Source of the DNA: Lachnospiraceae bacterium UBA3820
GTDB taxonomy: Bacteria > Bacillota > Clostridia > Lachnospirales > Lachnospiraceae
Length of the DNA: 5,759 nucleotides
Direction: 5' to 3'
Assembly (NCBI GenBank): GCA_002369325.1
Contig: DFDU01000072.1
Coordinates: 1-5,759, forward strand
Below are positions 1 through 5,619 of the stretch, piece after piece. Under the pieces are notes generated by a model. The model searched no databases and was not told the origin of the DNA. It saw only the letters and a list, made by a program, of their open reading frames with translations. The position numbers and the translations under genes were made by a program. Position 1 is the first letter of the stretch. Every line of letters starts with the position of its first letter.

Positions 1-241
1 TACCGCCGTCAGAAGCATTATCTTCTGGCACAGGTTGTTGATAGTACTGCTGCTGCATCTCGTACTGTTGTTGATAATACTGCTGTTGCATATCATACTG
101 CTGTTGATAGTACTGTTGCTGTGCATCGTATTGTTGTTGATTATATTGTTGATAGTATCGAGGATCATAACCTTGCTGATAGTATTGTTGTTGATTAATT
201 TGCTGATTGGCCGACTGCTGATTTTGATCATTGTTGTCCAT
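1..241 (-). CDS. Gln/Tyr-rich low-complexity protein, N-terminal part (runs off left edge)
   Basis: This is an open frame of 80 codons from an ATG at 241-239, preceded by a Shine-Dalgarno-like AAGGGGG (248-254) six bases upstream. The product begins MDNNDQNQQSANQQ and has 32 Gln and 15 Tyr among its first 80 residues. Residues 38-70 are three near-identical 11-residue units (YD/EMQQQYYQQQ type), with a degenerate earlier copy around residues 19-37. After residue 70 the composition changes to PVPEDNASDGG, which suggests the low-complexity tail is ending and another domain follows outside the window. No signal peptide or membrane segment is visible in the part present. In Firmicutes such tails often precede a membrane or zinc-ribbon domain, but that is only a guess here. 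I do not recognise the family. It is divergent from the membrane regulator at 465 and shares its upstream region. Confidence 0.75.
   Translation of the reverse strand, partial: MDNNDQNQQSANQQINQQQYYQQGYDPRYYQQYNQQQYDAQQQYYQQQYDMQQQYYQQQYEMQQQYYQQPVPEDNASDGG
32..130 (-). repeat. 33-bp (11-codon) tandem repeat, three copies, within the Gln/Tyr-rich gene
   Basis: Three consecutive in-frame units encode residues 38-48, 49-59 and 60-70 of the minus-strand protein: YDAQQQYYQQQ, YDMQQQYYQQQ and YEMQQQYYQQP. The copies differ mostly at synonymous positions (CAA/CAG and TAC/TAT), so the protein repeat is better conserved than the DNA repeat. Confidence 0.85.
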
Positions 242-247
242 ATGTAT

Positions 248-254
248 CCCCCTT
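248..254 (-). promoter_or_regulatory. Ribosome binding site of the Gln/Tyr-rich gene
   Basis: On the minus strand AAGGGGG lies six bases before the ATG at 241-239. It supports that start and shows the Gln/Tyr-rich frame is translated leftward rather than being the Leu/Ile-rich frame on the opposite strand. Confidence 0.6.
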
Positions 255-318
255 TTCCCATATAATATATAAATATATATTGTAATAATAAAAATAGGCA
301 GATTACATATGTTTCTTT

Positions 319-347
319 TTCATACGACACTGTCGTATATACGACAA
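319..347 (-). promoter_or_regulatory. Candidate promoter of the Gln/Tyr-rich gene, overlapping palindromes
   Basis: On the minus strand, TTGTCG (plus positions 342-347) and TATGAA (319-324) are separated by exactly 17 bases. Each matches four of six positions of the sigma-A -35 and -10 consensus. Transcription would start near 312 and give a leader of about 70 bases. The spacer and both hexamers are covered by the overlapping inverted repeats at 322-346, so a protein bound there would be expected to block this promoter. The hexamers are weak and the region is AT-rich, so other promoters are possible. Confidence 0.35.
322..346. promoter_or_regulatory. Overlapping palindromes, candidate operator
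   Basis: The heptamer ATACGAC occurs three times in alternating orientation: forward at 322-328, reverse (GTCGTAT) at 332-338 and forward at 339-345. The second and third copies form a perfect 16-bp palindrome, TGTCGTATATACGACA, at 331-346. The first and second form a perfect 7-bp inverted repeat with a 3-base gap. Two dimer sites sharing one half-site is a typical arrangement for a dimeric transcription factor. The binding protein is not known; the membrane LuxR-type regulator encoded at 465 is one candidate. Confidence 0.55.
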
Positions 348-384
348 ATTCTCTTTCTTAAGCCATTTATTCCTATTAAAGTAC

Positions 385-413
385 TTTCAAAATTCCCTAA
401 ATAAGACTATAAT
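385..413 (+). promoter_or_regulatory. Candidate promoter of the membrane LuxR-type regulator gene
   Basis: A perfect -10 hexamer TATAAT lies at 408-413, with a weak -35 (TTTCAA, 385-390) 17 bases upstream. The predicted start site is near 420, giving a leader of about 45 bases before the ATG at 465. The exact 10-bp palindrome AAAGTACTTT (378-387) abuts the -35, and another palindrome (414-429) lies on the start site. Confidence 0.55.
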
Positions 414-429
414 GTTTCATATACGAAAC
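414..429. promoter_or_regulatory. Near-perfect palindrome over the predicted transcription start of the regulator gene
   Basis: GTTTCATATACGAAAC is a 16-bp inverted repeat with a single mismatched pair. It starts directly after the TATAAT at 408-413, so it covers the expected transcription start. That position would suit a repressor operator, for example for autoregulation. It shares the core TATACGA with the palindrome at 331-346, but its half-sites are spaced differently, so the two need not bind the same protein. Confidence 0.4.
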
Positions 430-448
430 CAAACATAAAATAACATCT

Positions 449-455
449 GGAAGGA
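449..455 (+). promoter_or_regulatory. Ribosome binding site of the membrane regulator gene
   Basis: GGAAGGA ends nine bases before the ATG at 465 and supports that start codon. Confidence 0.6.
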
Positions 456-464
456 TGACATAAT

Positions 465-2225
465 ATGGACAGAACAAAAAAAATATATGAAATAAAACAA
501 TTCAAATATGGACGACATATCATACTCGGACTTTTCTTCTTTTTTTACAGCTATACTTATTCTATGGTAAACAGCTATTTTAATGTTCTTGCCGGTAAGT
601 TTTGCGATGAAAAAGAATCCATTTTTCATTCCCGACTTATTCTTATTTCATATGCAGCAGCTCTTATAATATTGGGAATCATACTCAGTATCCATAAATT
701 CAGGCAGATTACATTAAGCAGAATTATGGGTATTATCACGCTTATGAGTTCACTTATGTTTTACTTTTTGTTTAAAACAGAGAACAAGAGTGTGTTTTTT
801 ATTATGATTTACTCCGCGTCATTTTTAATTGGTTTGGAATGTGTATATTACTATAATTTTATGTACAGAGCATTTTCTTATCTTAAACATACAGGATTGA
901 TTTTTGCCATCAGTATATCATGCTCCATACTTTTACAGTTTCAGATTCAAACAGTTTCCAAAAGTGAAAATCTTGTTCTTTACAGCTTGATTATCATTGC
1001 TTTTATAAGTGCTTTTCTAAATTTCTCGGGTGCATCCGAATACCTGGCAAATGCCGGTGAGGACGAAATAATAAGATCACAGCCCTCCGAAAACTCGCGT
1101 TTTCTCCCTATTTTTATTTCAACCATAATAATAATCATTCTTTTTGAATGTATAGGTAACTCTCTTTCATACCATTTGCTTGCACTTATGTATAACGGTC
1201 AGGCTTTCGCGTACAATTCACCTCGTCTGTTTATAATCATTTCATATATACTGATGGGTATCTTCGCCGAAATAGATGATATGCATTATTTACCGATAAT
1301 AACTTTCGCAATTGTACTTGTAGGTATTCTTAATCCTGTTTTAATGCAGGAGAAATCTTTAATATCCGTAAATACATGTATTTATTATGTTGTTGCGGGA
1401 ATTATTAACAGTTTCTTTATGCTTATTATGTTTAAACTGGCAAGAGGAAAAAAATTTGCTCCTTTGATTGCAGTATGCGGAAGAATAATAGATAGTATAT
1501 TTTCATTTGTTTTCATATCTTCGTTTTTTTCCTCTCTTCCATTATACAACATAATCGGTATCGAATTAACTGCAATTATTATAGTTATGCTTTTATTCAC
1601 TTTTTCCGGACAATTTAATTTCAGAAACATTAGACAGAATGCCTCATGGCATATAACTCCTATAGATTTTGCCAAAAAATATGAATTTACCGAAAAAGAA
1701 ACCGAGGTTTTTATAGCTGCCATTTCTTTTGACGGAACTATGTCCGAGCTTGCAAAAAGCCTCTATATATCAAGAAGCGTACTCTACAGAAATCTCAGTA
1801 ATATATGCGATAAGACCGGATGCGGTTCATTTCAAGCAGTAAAATATCTTTACTATGAGCTTCCGGCTATTGATACTTCAATTAACTTACTTTCAAAAGA
1901 ATCAGCTTGTATAATTTCCGATACGAATGCGGAATCAACATACATACAAAAGCCGGAAGAAAAAAACGATACAAAACCTTCGAAGTCTCAGGAAGTAAGT
2001 GATGAAAAAGAACAAACTTCCTTTGAAGAAAAATATGCTCTTACCTCAAAAGAAGTCATAACTTTAAAAGCATTTATTGAAAATCCCGACAAAACGCAAA
2101 AGGAGCTGGCTGATATGCAGGGTACAACCCTACGCACCATCCAGCGTCATCTTGCAAATATTAAATCAAAAACCAAAACCAAGTCTCTTATCGAGCTTAG
2201 TAACCTTTATAATTCCGAAAGATAA
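465..2225 (+). CDS. Membrane-anchored transcriptional regulator: 12-TM domain plus two LuxR-type HTH domains
   Basis: The product has 586 residues. The first about 380 are very hydrophobic, with roughly twelve membrane segments (near 17-37, 57-77, 84-104, 109-130, 143-161, 170-188, 212-234, 253-270, 276-296, 302-325, 332-356, 361-381), which resembles a major-facilitator-type fold. A first LuxR/GerE-like helix-turn-helix follows at about 406-463, with core TMSELAKSLYISRSVLYRNL. An acidic, Lys-rich linker (about 466-523) leads to a second HTH at about 524-582, with core TQKELADMQGTTLRTIQRHL. Membrane proteins ending in one LuxR HTH are known from Eggerthella and other gut anaerobes, where they are thought to sense a small molecule and switch nearby genes. 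A doubled HTH is unusual. Function is therefore inferred: membrane sensor and DNA-binding regulator in one chain, with ligand and targets unknown. The gene is more AT-rich than those to its right, partly because of its hydrophobic residues. The divergent gene at 1-241 is a plausible target. Confidence 0.85.
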   Translation: MDRTKKIYEIKQFKYGRHIILGLFFFFYSYTYSMVNSYFNVLAGKFCDEKESIFHSRLILISYAAALIILGIILSIHKFRQITLSRIMGIITLMSSLMFYFLFKTENKSVFFIMIYSASFLIGLECVYYYNFMYRAFSYLKHTGLIFAISISCSILLQFQIQTVSKSENLVLYSLIIIAFISAFLNFSGASEYLANAGEDEIIRSQPSENSRFLPIFISTIIIIILFECIGNSLSYHLLALMYNGQAFAYNSPRLFIIISYILMGIFAEIDDMHYLPIITFAIVLVGILNPVLMQEKSLISVNTCIYYVVAGIINSFFMLIMFKLARGKKFAPLIAVCGRIIDSIFSFVFISSFFSSLPLYNIIGIELTAIIIVMLLFTFSGQFNFRNIRQNASWHITPIDFAKKYEFTEKETEVFIAAISFDGTMSELAKSLYISRSVLYRNLSNICDKTGCGSFQAVKYLYYELPAIDTSINLLSKESACIISDTNAESTYIQKPEEKNDTKPSKSQEVSDEKEQTSFEEKYALTSKEVITLKAFIENPDKTQKELADMQGTTLRTIQRHLANIKSKTKTKSLIELSNLYNSER

Positions 2226-2236
2226 TAATAAATTAA

Positions 2237-2854
2237 TTACTCATAAATAGGTTCAAAATCACTTGCATCATGTCCGCATAAAGGACAAAGATAATCGGAA
2301 GGTAATGTTTCGCCCTCATAAATATAACCGCATATCTTACATTTCCATCCCTTTATCTTCTTTTTTTCATCAAGCTTTTCAGGTTTTGGCTTAACATCAC
2401 TCTGATAATCCGCATAAGTAAGCGGCTGATTGTCGCTTAATACCTTTGCATCAACTATCTCGGCGATGAACAATGTATGAGAACCCAGATCCGTTTCCGA
2501 AAGCACCTTACATGATATAACAGCACAGGACTGCCATGCTATATAAGGATTTCCCATATCATCAAGCTGTGGCTTAAAATCGGCAAACTTATCTACTTCT
2601 CTTCCCGTTTGAAAGCCGAATCTTTTAATCGTATCAAAACTCACCGTCTTATCAAGCATCGTGAGGGCAAATTGCTTGCTCTCCTTGATAAGCTCACAGG
2701 TATAATTCTTATTGATTACCGAAATTGCTACTCTGACAGGATCATTGGCAACCTGAATACATGTATTTGTTATGCATGCGTTCATCTTTTCACCACTCTT
2801 TGTTCCAAGTACAAATACCCCATAAGAAAGTTTGTATAATGCCTTGTTATCCAT
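2237..2854 (-). CDS. Flavin reductase-rubredoxin fusion (high-molecular-weight rubredoxin type)
   Basis: The product has 205 residues from the ATG at 2854-2852. Residues 1 to about 150 match the FMN-binding flavin reductase-like (split-barrel) family, beginning MDNKALYKLSYGVFVLGT. After a Lys-rich linker, residues 169-203 form a rubredoxin domain with the four iron ligands Cys172, Cys175, Cys190 and Cys193 (CKICGY and CPLCGH). This is the layout of Hrb from acetogens such as Moorella, which passes electrons from NAD(P)H through FMN and iron to a flavodiiron protein that reduces oxygen or nitric oxide. The soluble redox role is inferred from that family, and no flavodiiron gene lies in the window. 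AAGGAGG six bases before this ATG decides the start; a GTG at 2875 would add seven residues but overlaps that ribosome site. The gene is last in the leftward set, 41 bases after dtd, and its stop lies 11 bases from that of the convergent regulator gene. Confidence 0.9.
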   Translation of the reverse strand: MDNKALYKLSYGVFVLGTKSGEKMNACITNTCIQVANDPVRVAISVINKNYTCELIKESKQFALTMLDKTVSFDTIKRFGFQTGREVDKFADFKPQLDDMGNPYIAWQSCAVISCKVLSETDLGSHTLFIAEIVDAKVLSDNQPLTYADYQSDVKPKPEKLDEKKKIKGWKCKICGYIYEGETLPSDYLCPLCGHDASDFEPIYE

Positions 2855-2860
2855 AAAATA

Positions 2861-2867
2861 CCTCCTT
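2861..2867 (-). promoter_or_regulatory. Strong ribosome binding site deciding the start of the flavin reductase-rubredoxin gene
   Basis: A full AAGGAGG on the minus strand sits six bases before the ATG at 2854. This rules against the in-frame GTG at 2875, which lies upstream of the site. Confidence 0.8.
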
Positions 2868-2895
2868 TTTATCACGCTTTCAAGCTATTAAAATA

Positions 2896-3345
2896 CTAAC
2901 ATATTTCCGAACTATCCAAAATTATGGTAAACGGTCCGTCATTTATGAGTTCAACCTGCATATCGGCTCCGAATTCACCGGTCTGCACCACTTCAATTTC
3001 CGTTTTACACAAGTCTACTATATAATTATATAAATCTTTCGCATGATCGGGACTGCCCGCTTTTATAAATGATGGGCGATTTCCTTTCCTGCAATCGGCA
3101 TAAAGCGTAAATTGGGAAACCAAAAGCAGTTGTCCGTCTACATCCTTTATAGAAAGATTGGTTTTTCCTTCTTCATCCGCAAAAATTCTAAGTCCTATAA
3201 GCTTCTTTACAAGCTTATCAGCTATTTCCTTTGTATCCTCATCACAGACTCCGATTAATACCATAAACCCTTTATCTATCTTACCGCTTATATTTCCGTC
3301 AATGGTAACACTTGCTTTTGTTACCCTTTGTATCACAAATTTCAT
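2896..3345 (-). CDS. dtd: D-aminoacyl-tRNA deacylase
   Basis: The product has 149 residues, the normal length of the bacterial DTD family, from the N-terminal MKFVIQRVTKASVTIDG to the end. DTD hydrolyses D-amino acids, and mischarged glycine on tRNA-Ala, from tRNA in the cytoplasm, keeping translation homochiral. Both family signatures are present: SQFTL at residues 77-81 and NDGPFT at 135-140, which carries the Gly-cis-Pro pair used for chiral selection. The commoner form of the second motif has Val where this protein has Phe139, a minor variation. The ATG at 3345 follows GAGGA (3353-3357) by about seven bases. Only 14 bases separate it from the pyrC stop, so it is expected to be co-transcribed and perhaps translationally coupled with pyrC. 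Many Firmicutes instead keep dtd next to relA; here it follows pyrC. Confidence 0.97.
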   Translation of the reverse strand: MKFVIQRVTKASVTIDGNISGKIDKGFMVLIGVCDEDTKEIADKLVKKLIGLRIFADEEGKTNLSIKDVDGQLLLVSQFTLYADCRKGNRPSFIKAGSPDHAKDLYNYIVDLCKTEIEVVQTGEFGADMQVELINDGPFTIILDSSEIC

Positions 3346-3359
3346 CTGTTTTTCCTCTT

Positions 3360-4649
3360 TTATTCGCTATATACAACCCTGCCGTCAACTATCGTATTTG
3401 TAACCTTTCCCTTAAGTACCTTACCTTCATAAGGAGTATTATGGCCCTTTGAGAAAAACTCCGAAGTTTTTACTTCCCATTCAACCGAAGGATCAAATAT
3501 AGCTATATCAGCCTTTGCGCCCTCAGAAAGCTTGCCGTATTCTTTATCAATTCCGATAACATGTGCCGGATTATAGCTCATTTTCTCTGCCATTCCCATA
3601 ATATCCATAAGCCCTGTAGATACAAGAGCCGTATAGGTAAGTGCCGCAGAAGTTTCAAGACCTACTATTCCAAACGGTGCTTTATCAAAAAATCTTTCTT
3701 TTTCCTCATCGGAATGAGGTGCATGATCGGTAGATATGCAACTCATTGTTCCGTCAACAAGTCCGTTGATCAAAGCCTTTACATCTTCTTCCGTCCTAAG
3801 AGGAGGATTCATTTTATAATTGCTGTCTGCTTCGGTTATATCGGCATCCGTAAGCGTGAAATGATGTGGGCAAACCTCAGCCGTTACATCAGCTCCCAAT
3901 CTTTTAGCCATGCGCATAAGCTCAACGGTACCCTTTGTAGAACAATGACATATATGAAGTTTTGTTCCTGTCTCTGCCGCAATAAGTATATCTCTTGCTG
4001 TTATAATATCCTCAACCGAATTCGGAATTCCCGGTACATTGTATTTTTCCGAAGCTACTCCTTCGTTAAGAACACCCTTTCCAACCAAATCTTTATCTTC
4101 ACAATGAGCCATAACAACTGCTCCAAGCTCTGCTGCCTTCTTCATAGCCTCACGATAAAGCTTTACATCCATAACACTCTTTCCGTCTTCGGAAAAGGCA
4201 ATTGCACCGGCCTTGTGCATAGCTTCCATATCAACAAGCTCTTTTCCCTCCATGCCAAGTGTTATACATGATAATTGTTTAACATGGACAGGTGCCTCTT
4301 TTTTTGCCTTTTCAATTATATAATTAAGCGTTTCGACAGAGTCAACCACAGGGCTTGTATTCGGCATGGCACATACTGTTGTTACACCACCGTGAGCCGC
4401 AGCCTTTGCACCTGTAACGATGTCCTCCTTATATGTAAGTCCGGGATCCCTGAAATGAACATGCAAGTCTATAAATCCCGGCATAACATATTTACCCTTT
4501 GCATCTATAACCTCGCTGTCGCTGCCCTGATAGCTTTCACCCTTACTTTTGACATATATCTTTTTTATTGTGTCACCGCTTATCTCAATATCCGCTTCTT
4601 CATTGAGCTTTGTTTCAGGGTCCACAACATGTCCGTTTAAAATTACCAT
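3360..4649 (-). CDS. pyrC: Dihydroorotase, class I (pyrimidine biosynthesis)
   Basis: The 429-residue product matches the usual length of class I (Bacillus/Aquifex type) dihydroorotase. The enzyme cyclises N-carbamoyl-L-aspartate to dihydroorotate, the third step of de novo UMP synthesis, in the cytoplasm. Metal and active-site motifs of this amidohydrolase are all visible: DLHVHFRDPG at 61-70 (His63, His65), Asp155 in FSEDGK where class I enzymes have an Asp ligand, AHCED with His182, HICHCST with His235, VCPHHF at 259-264, NPPLR at 281-285, and STDHAPH at 306-312 with catalytic Asp308. Nothing is missing, so it should be active. The start at 4649 is fixed by AAGGAGGT five bases upstream, which overlaps the stop codon of the preceding gene. 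No other pyr gene is in the window, and I see no PyrR-type attenuator in the ten-base gap before it. Confidence 0.97.
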   Translation of the reverse strand: MVILNGHVVDPETKLNEEADIEISGDTIKKIYVKSKGESYQGSDSEVIDAKGKYVMPGFIDLHVHFRDPGLTYKEDIVTGAKAAAHGGVTTVCAMPNTSPVVDSVETLNYIIEKAKKEAPVHVKQLSCITLGMEGKELVDMEAMHKAGAIAFSEDGKSVMDVKLYREAMKKAAELGAVVMAHCEDKDLVGKGVLNEGVASEKYNVPGIPNSVEDIITARDILIAAETGTKLHICHCSTKGTVELMRMAKRLGADVTAEVCPHHFTLTDADITEADSNYKMNPPLRTEEDVKALINGLVDGTMSCISTDHAPHSDEEKERFFDKAPFGIVGLETSAALTYTALVSTGLMDIMGMAEKMSYNPAHVIGIDKEYGKLSEGAKADIAIFDPSVEWEVKTSEFFSKGHNTPYEGKVLKGKVTNTIVDGRVVYSE

Positions 4650-4653
4650 TTTG

Positions 4654-4661
4654 ACCTCCTT
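4654..4661 (-). promoter_or_regulatory. pyrC ribosome binding site overlapping the upstream stop codon
   Basis: On the minus strand the upstream chorismate mutase-like gene ends in TAA, and these bases run directly into the Shine-Dalgarno as TAAGGAGG. The terminating ribosome therefore covers the pyrC initiation site, which suggests translational coupling of the two genes. Confidence 0.8.
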
Positions 4662-5178
4662 ATAATGTCTCTTTTTTTAACATATATTTTAAAATGTACG
4701 CCTCTTTTTGTGAGAACTCATCATCAGGCACATTAAATATAACTAAAACATTGTTATTCCCACTGTCAGCTTCTATTCGTACCACATCAAGCGCCGAAGT
4801 GGAAACAACGGATAATATATCTTTTATACAAAGTCCCTTTTCCGAATTTTCATCAGTTTTAAGTTCCAGAGTCATTTTTCCGCCTTTTAAATCATTTTGG
4901 ATAAATTCTCTGAAATCCGAAGTATCTTCATTATCAGCAAAAAATTCATATTGCTTATATCTGCTTAGCTGTACAACCTTTTTTAAAAAAGCAACGTATT
5001 TGGAATTATCGGCAAATCTCCCATACATTTCCTTTTCCCGATCGGGCTTAAATATACTGTCACCGCTTTCATATTTGATTTTGGCAATCTCGTTTGAACA
5101 CACCATTCGTGCTTCAAACAATGCTTTCATTTTATCATCAACTTCATTAATGTTTTTTCTTACTTCTCCTAAATTCAT
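4660..5178 (-). CDS. Chorismate mutase (AroQ-type)-like protein with extra C-terminal region
   Basis: The product has 172 residues from the ATG at 5178. Residues 1 to about 80 resemble the all-helical AroQ chorismate mutase domain, which turns chorismate into prephenate for Phe and Tyr synthesis. By comparison with the E. coli P-protein, these active-site equivalents are visible: Arg7 (R11), Arg24 (R28), Lys35 (K39), Arg47 and Glu48 (R51, E52 in PDREKE), and Ser72 and Gln76 (S84, Q88 in SRYKQ). The position of E. coli Asp48 is Lys44 (IFKPDRE). Residues about 90-172 match nothing I recognise; the apparent strand-helix-strand-strand-helix order could be a small ACT-like or ferredoxin-like fold, which is a guess. 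A TTG at 5226 would add 16 residues inside the upstream gene but has no visible ribosome site. The ATG lies seven bases after the upstream stop, suggesting coupled translation. Activity is likely but not certain. Confidence 0.75.
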   Translation of the reverse strand: MNLGEVRKNINEVDDKMKALFEARMVCSNEIAKIKYESGDSIFKPDREKEMYGRFADNSKYVAFLKKVVQLSRYKQYEFFADNEDTSDFREFIQNDLKGGKMTLELKTDENSEKGLCIKDILSVVSTSALDVVRIEADSGNNNVLVIFNVPDDEFSQKEAYILKYMLKKETL

Positions 5179-5185
5179 GACTATC

Positions 5186-5596
5186 TTATGTAAGCTCCTC
5201 TCCCGCAATGCTGTATAGATCTTCAAATTTTATTTTCTCTTCAACAATCTGAATATATCCGGATTCAATTTCTATCTTTGCAACCATACCTGTTTTTTTC
5301 AGGCATATATCCTCTTTAGTTTCTTTATCTTTTATAAAATAAACAACCGTTACTATCGGATGATTGTCCTTTTCAAGCATATGACTGATTTTTCCGAATT
5401 TTATATCAAGTTCATTTTTTTGTTCATCGGAAAGCTCGGTTTTTATCTGCTTTACAATATTTTTTTCTTCTATGGCATCCTCAAAGCCCGTAAGTGCCGC
5501 AAAAGGCGAAAAAATCTTGGCCCTGTCGGCAATACTCATAGACTTATGCTTTGAAACCGGACGGTGTTTATCCATTATATCTTCATATTCTGACAC
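5186..5596 (-). CDS. YolD-like family protein
   Basis: The product has 136 residues. Its N-terminal part carries the YolD-like signature at residues 20-38, MSIADRAKIFSPFAALTGF, followed by DAIEEKN. The C-terminal part (about 80-130) looks like a small beta-rich region (VTVVYFIKD, KIEIESGYIQIVEEKIKFEDL), as in other family members. The biochemical role of YolD-like proteins is not established. They are repeatedly encoded beside Y-family polymerases, and some authors compare them with UmuD-like partners. Here the same pairing is seen: the polymerase gene ends 23 bases upstream. The start is a GTG at 5596, preceded at eight bases by AGGAG (5605-5609). The later in-frame ATG at 5575 has no such site. 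Co-expression with the polymerase is likely. Confidence 0.85.
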   Translation of the reverse strand: MSEYEDIMDKHRPVSKHKSMSIADRAKIFSPFAALTGFEDAIEEKNIVKQIKTELSDEQKNELDIKFGKISHMLEKDNHPIVTVVYFIKDKETKEDICLKKTGMVAKIEIESGYIQIVEEKIKFEDLYSIAGEELT

Positions 5597-5604
5597 TTTA
5601 TTAA

Positions 5605-5609
5605 CTCCT
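5605..5609 (-). promoter_or_regulatory. Ribosome binding site deciding the GTG start of the YolD-like gene
   Basis: AGGAG on the minus strand lies eight bases before the GTG at 5596-5594, supporting this unusual start codon over the ATG seven codons later. Confidence 0.7.
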
Positions 5610-5619
5610 GAAATTCAAT

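Noticed and set aside
32..62. CTG/CAG trinucleotide run as an unstable microsatellite
   Set aside because: The triplets are short and interrupted, and they are explained by Gln codons of an in-frame repeat.
35..265. Leu/Ile-rich open frame on the plus strand
   Set aside because: It is the complement of the Gln/Tyr codon repeats. The minus-strand frame has a proper ATG and ribosome site; the plus-strand frame has neither a ribosome site nor a plausible protein composition.
331..346. LexA (SOS) box in the divergent intergenic region
   Set aside because: The palindrome TGTCGTATATACGACA does not match the Gram-positive LexA consensus CGAAC-N4-GTTCG in sequence or spacing.
2271..2287. Hairpin TGTCC-GCATAAA-GGACA as a terminator of the regulator gene
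   Set aside because: The stem is only five pairs, there is no T run after it, and it lies in the conserved CPLCGH codons of the rubredoxin domain.
2855..2875. GTG start at 2875 for the flavin reductase-rubredoxin gene
   Set aside because: The AAGGAGG at 2861-2867 lies inside this extension and is ideally placed for the ATG at 2854; the added residues MIKRRYF are not part of the family N-terminus.
3561..4640. Long plus-strand open frames opposite pyrC
   Set aside because: They are antisense shadows of a clearly recognised gene, rich in Cys, His and Arg, without ribosome sites or recognisable domains.
5179..5226. TTG start at 5226 for the chorismate mutase-like gene
   Set aside because: It would overlap the YolD-like gene by about 40 bases, has no visible ribosome site, and the mutase domain begins just after the ATG at 5178.
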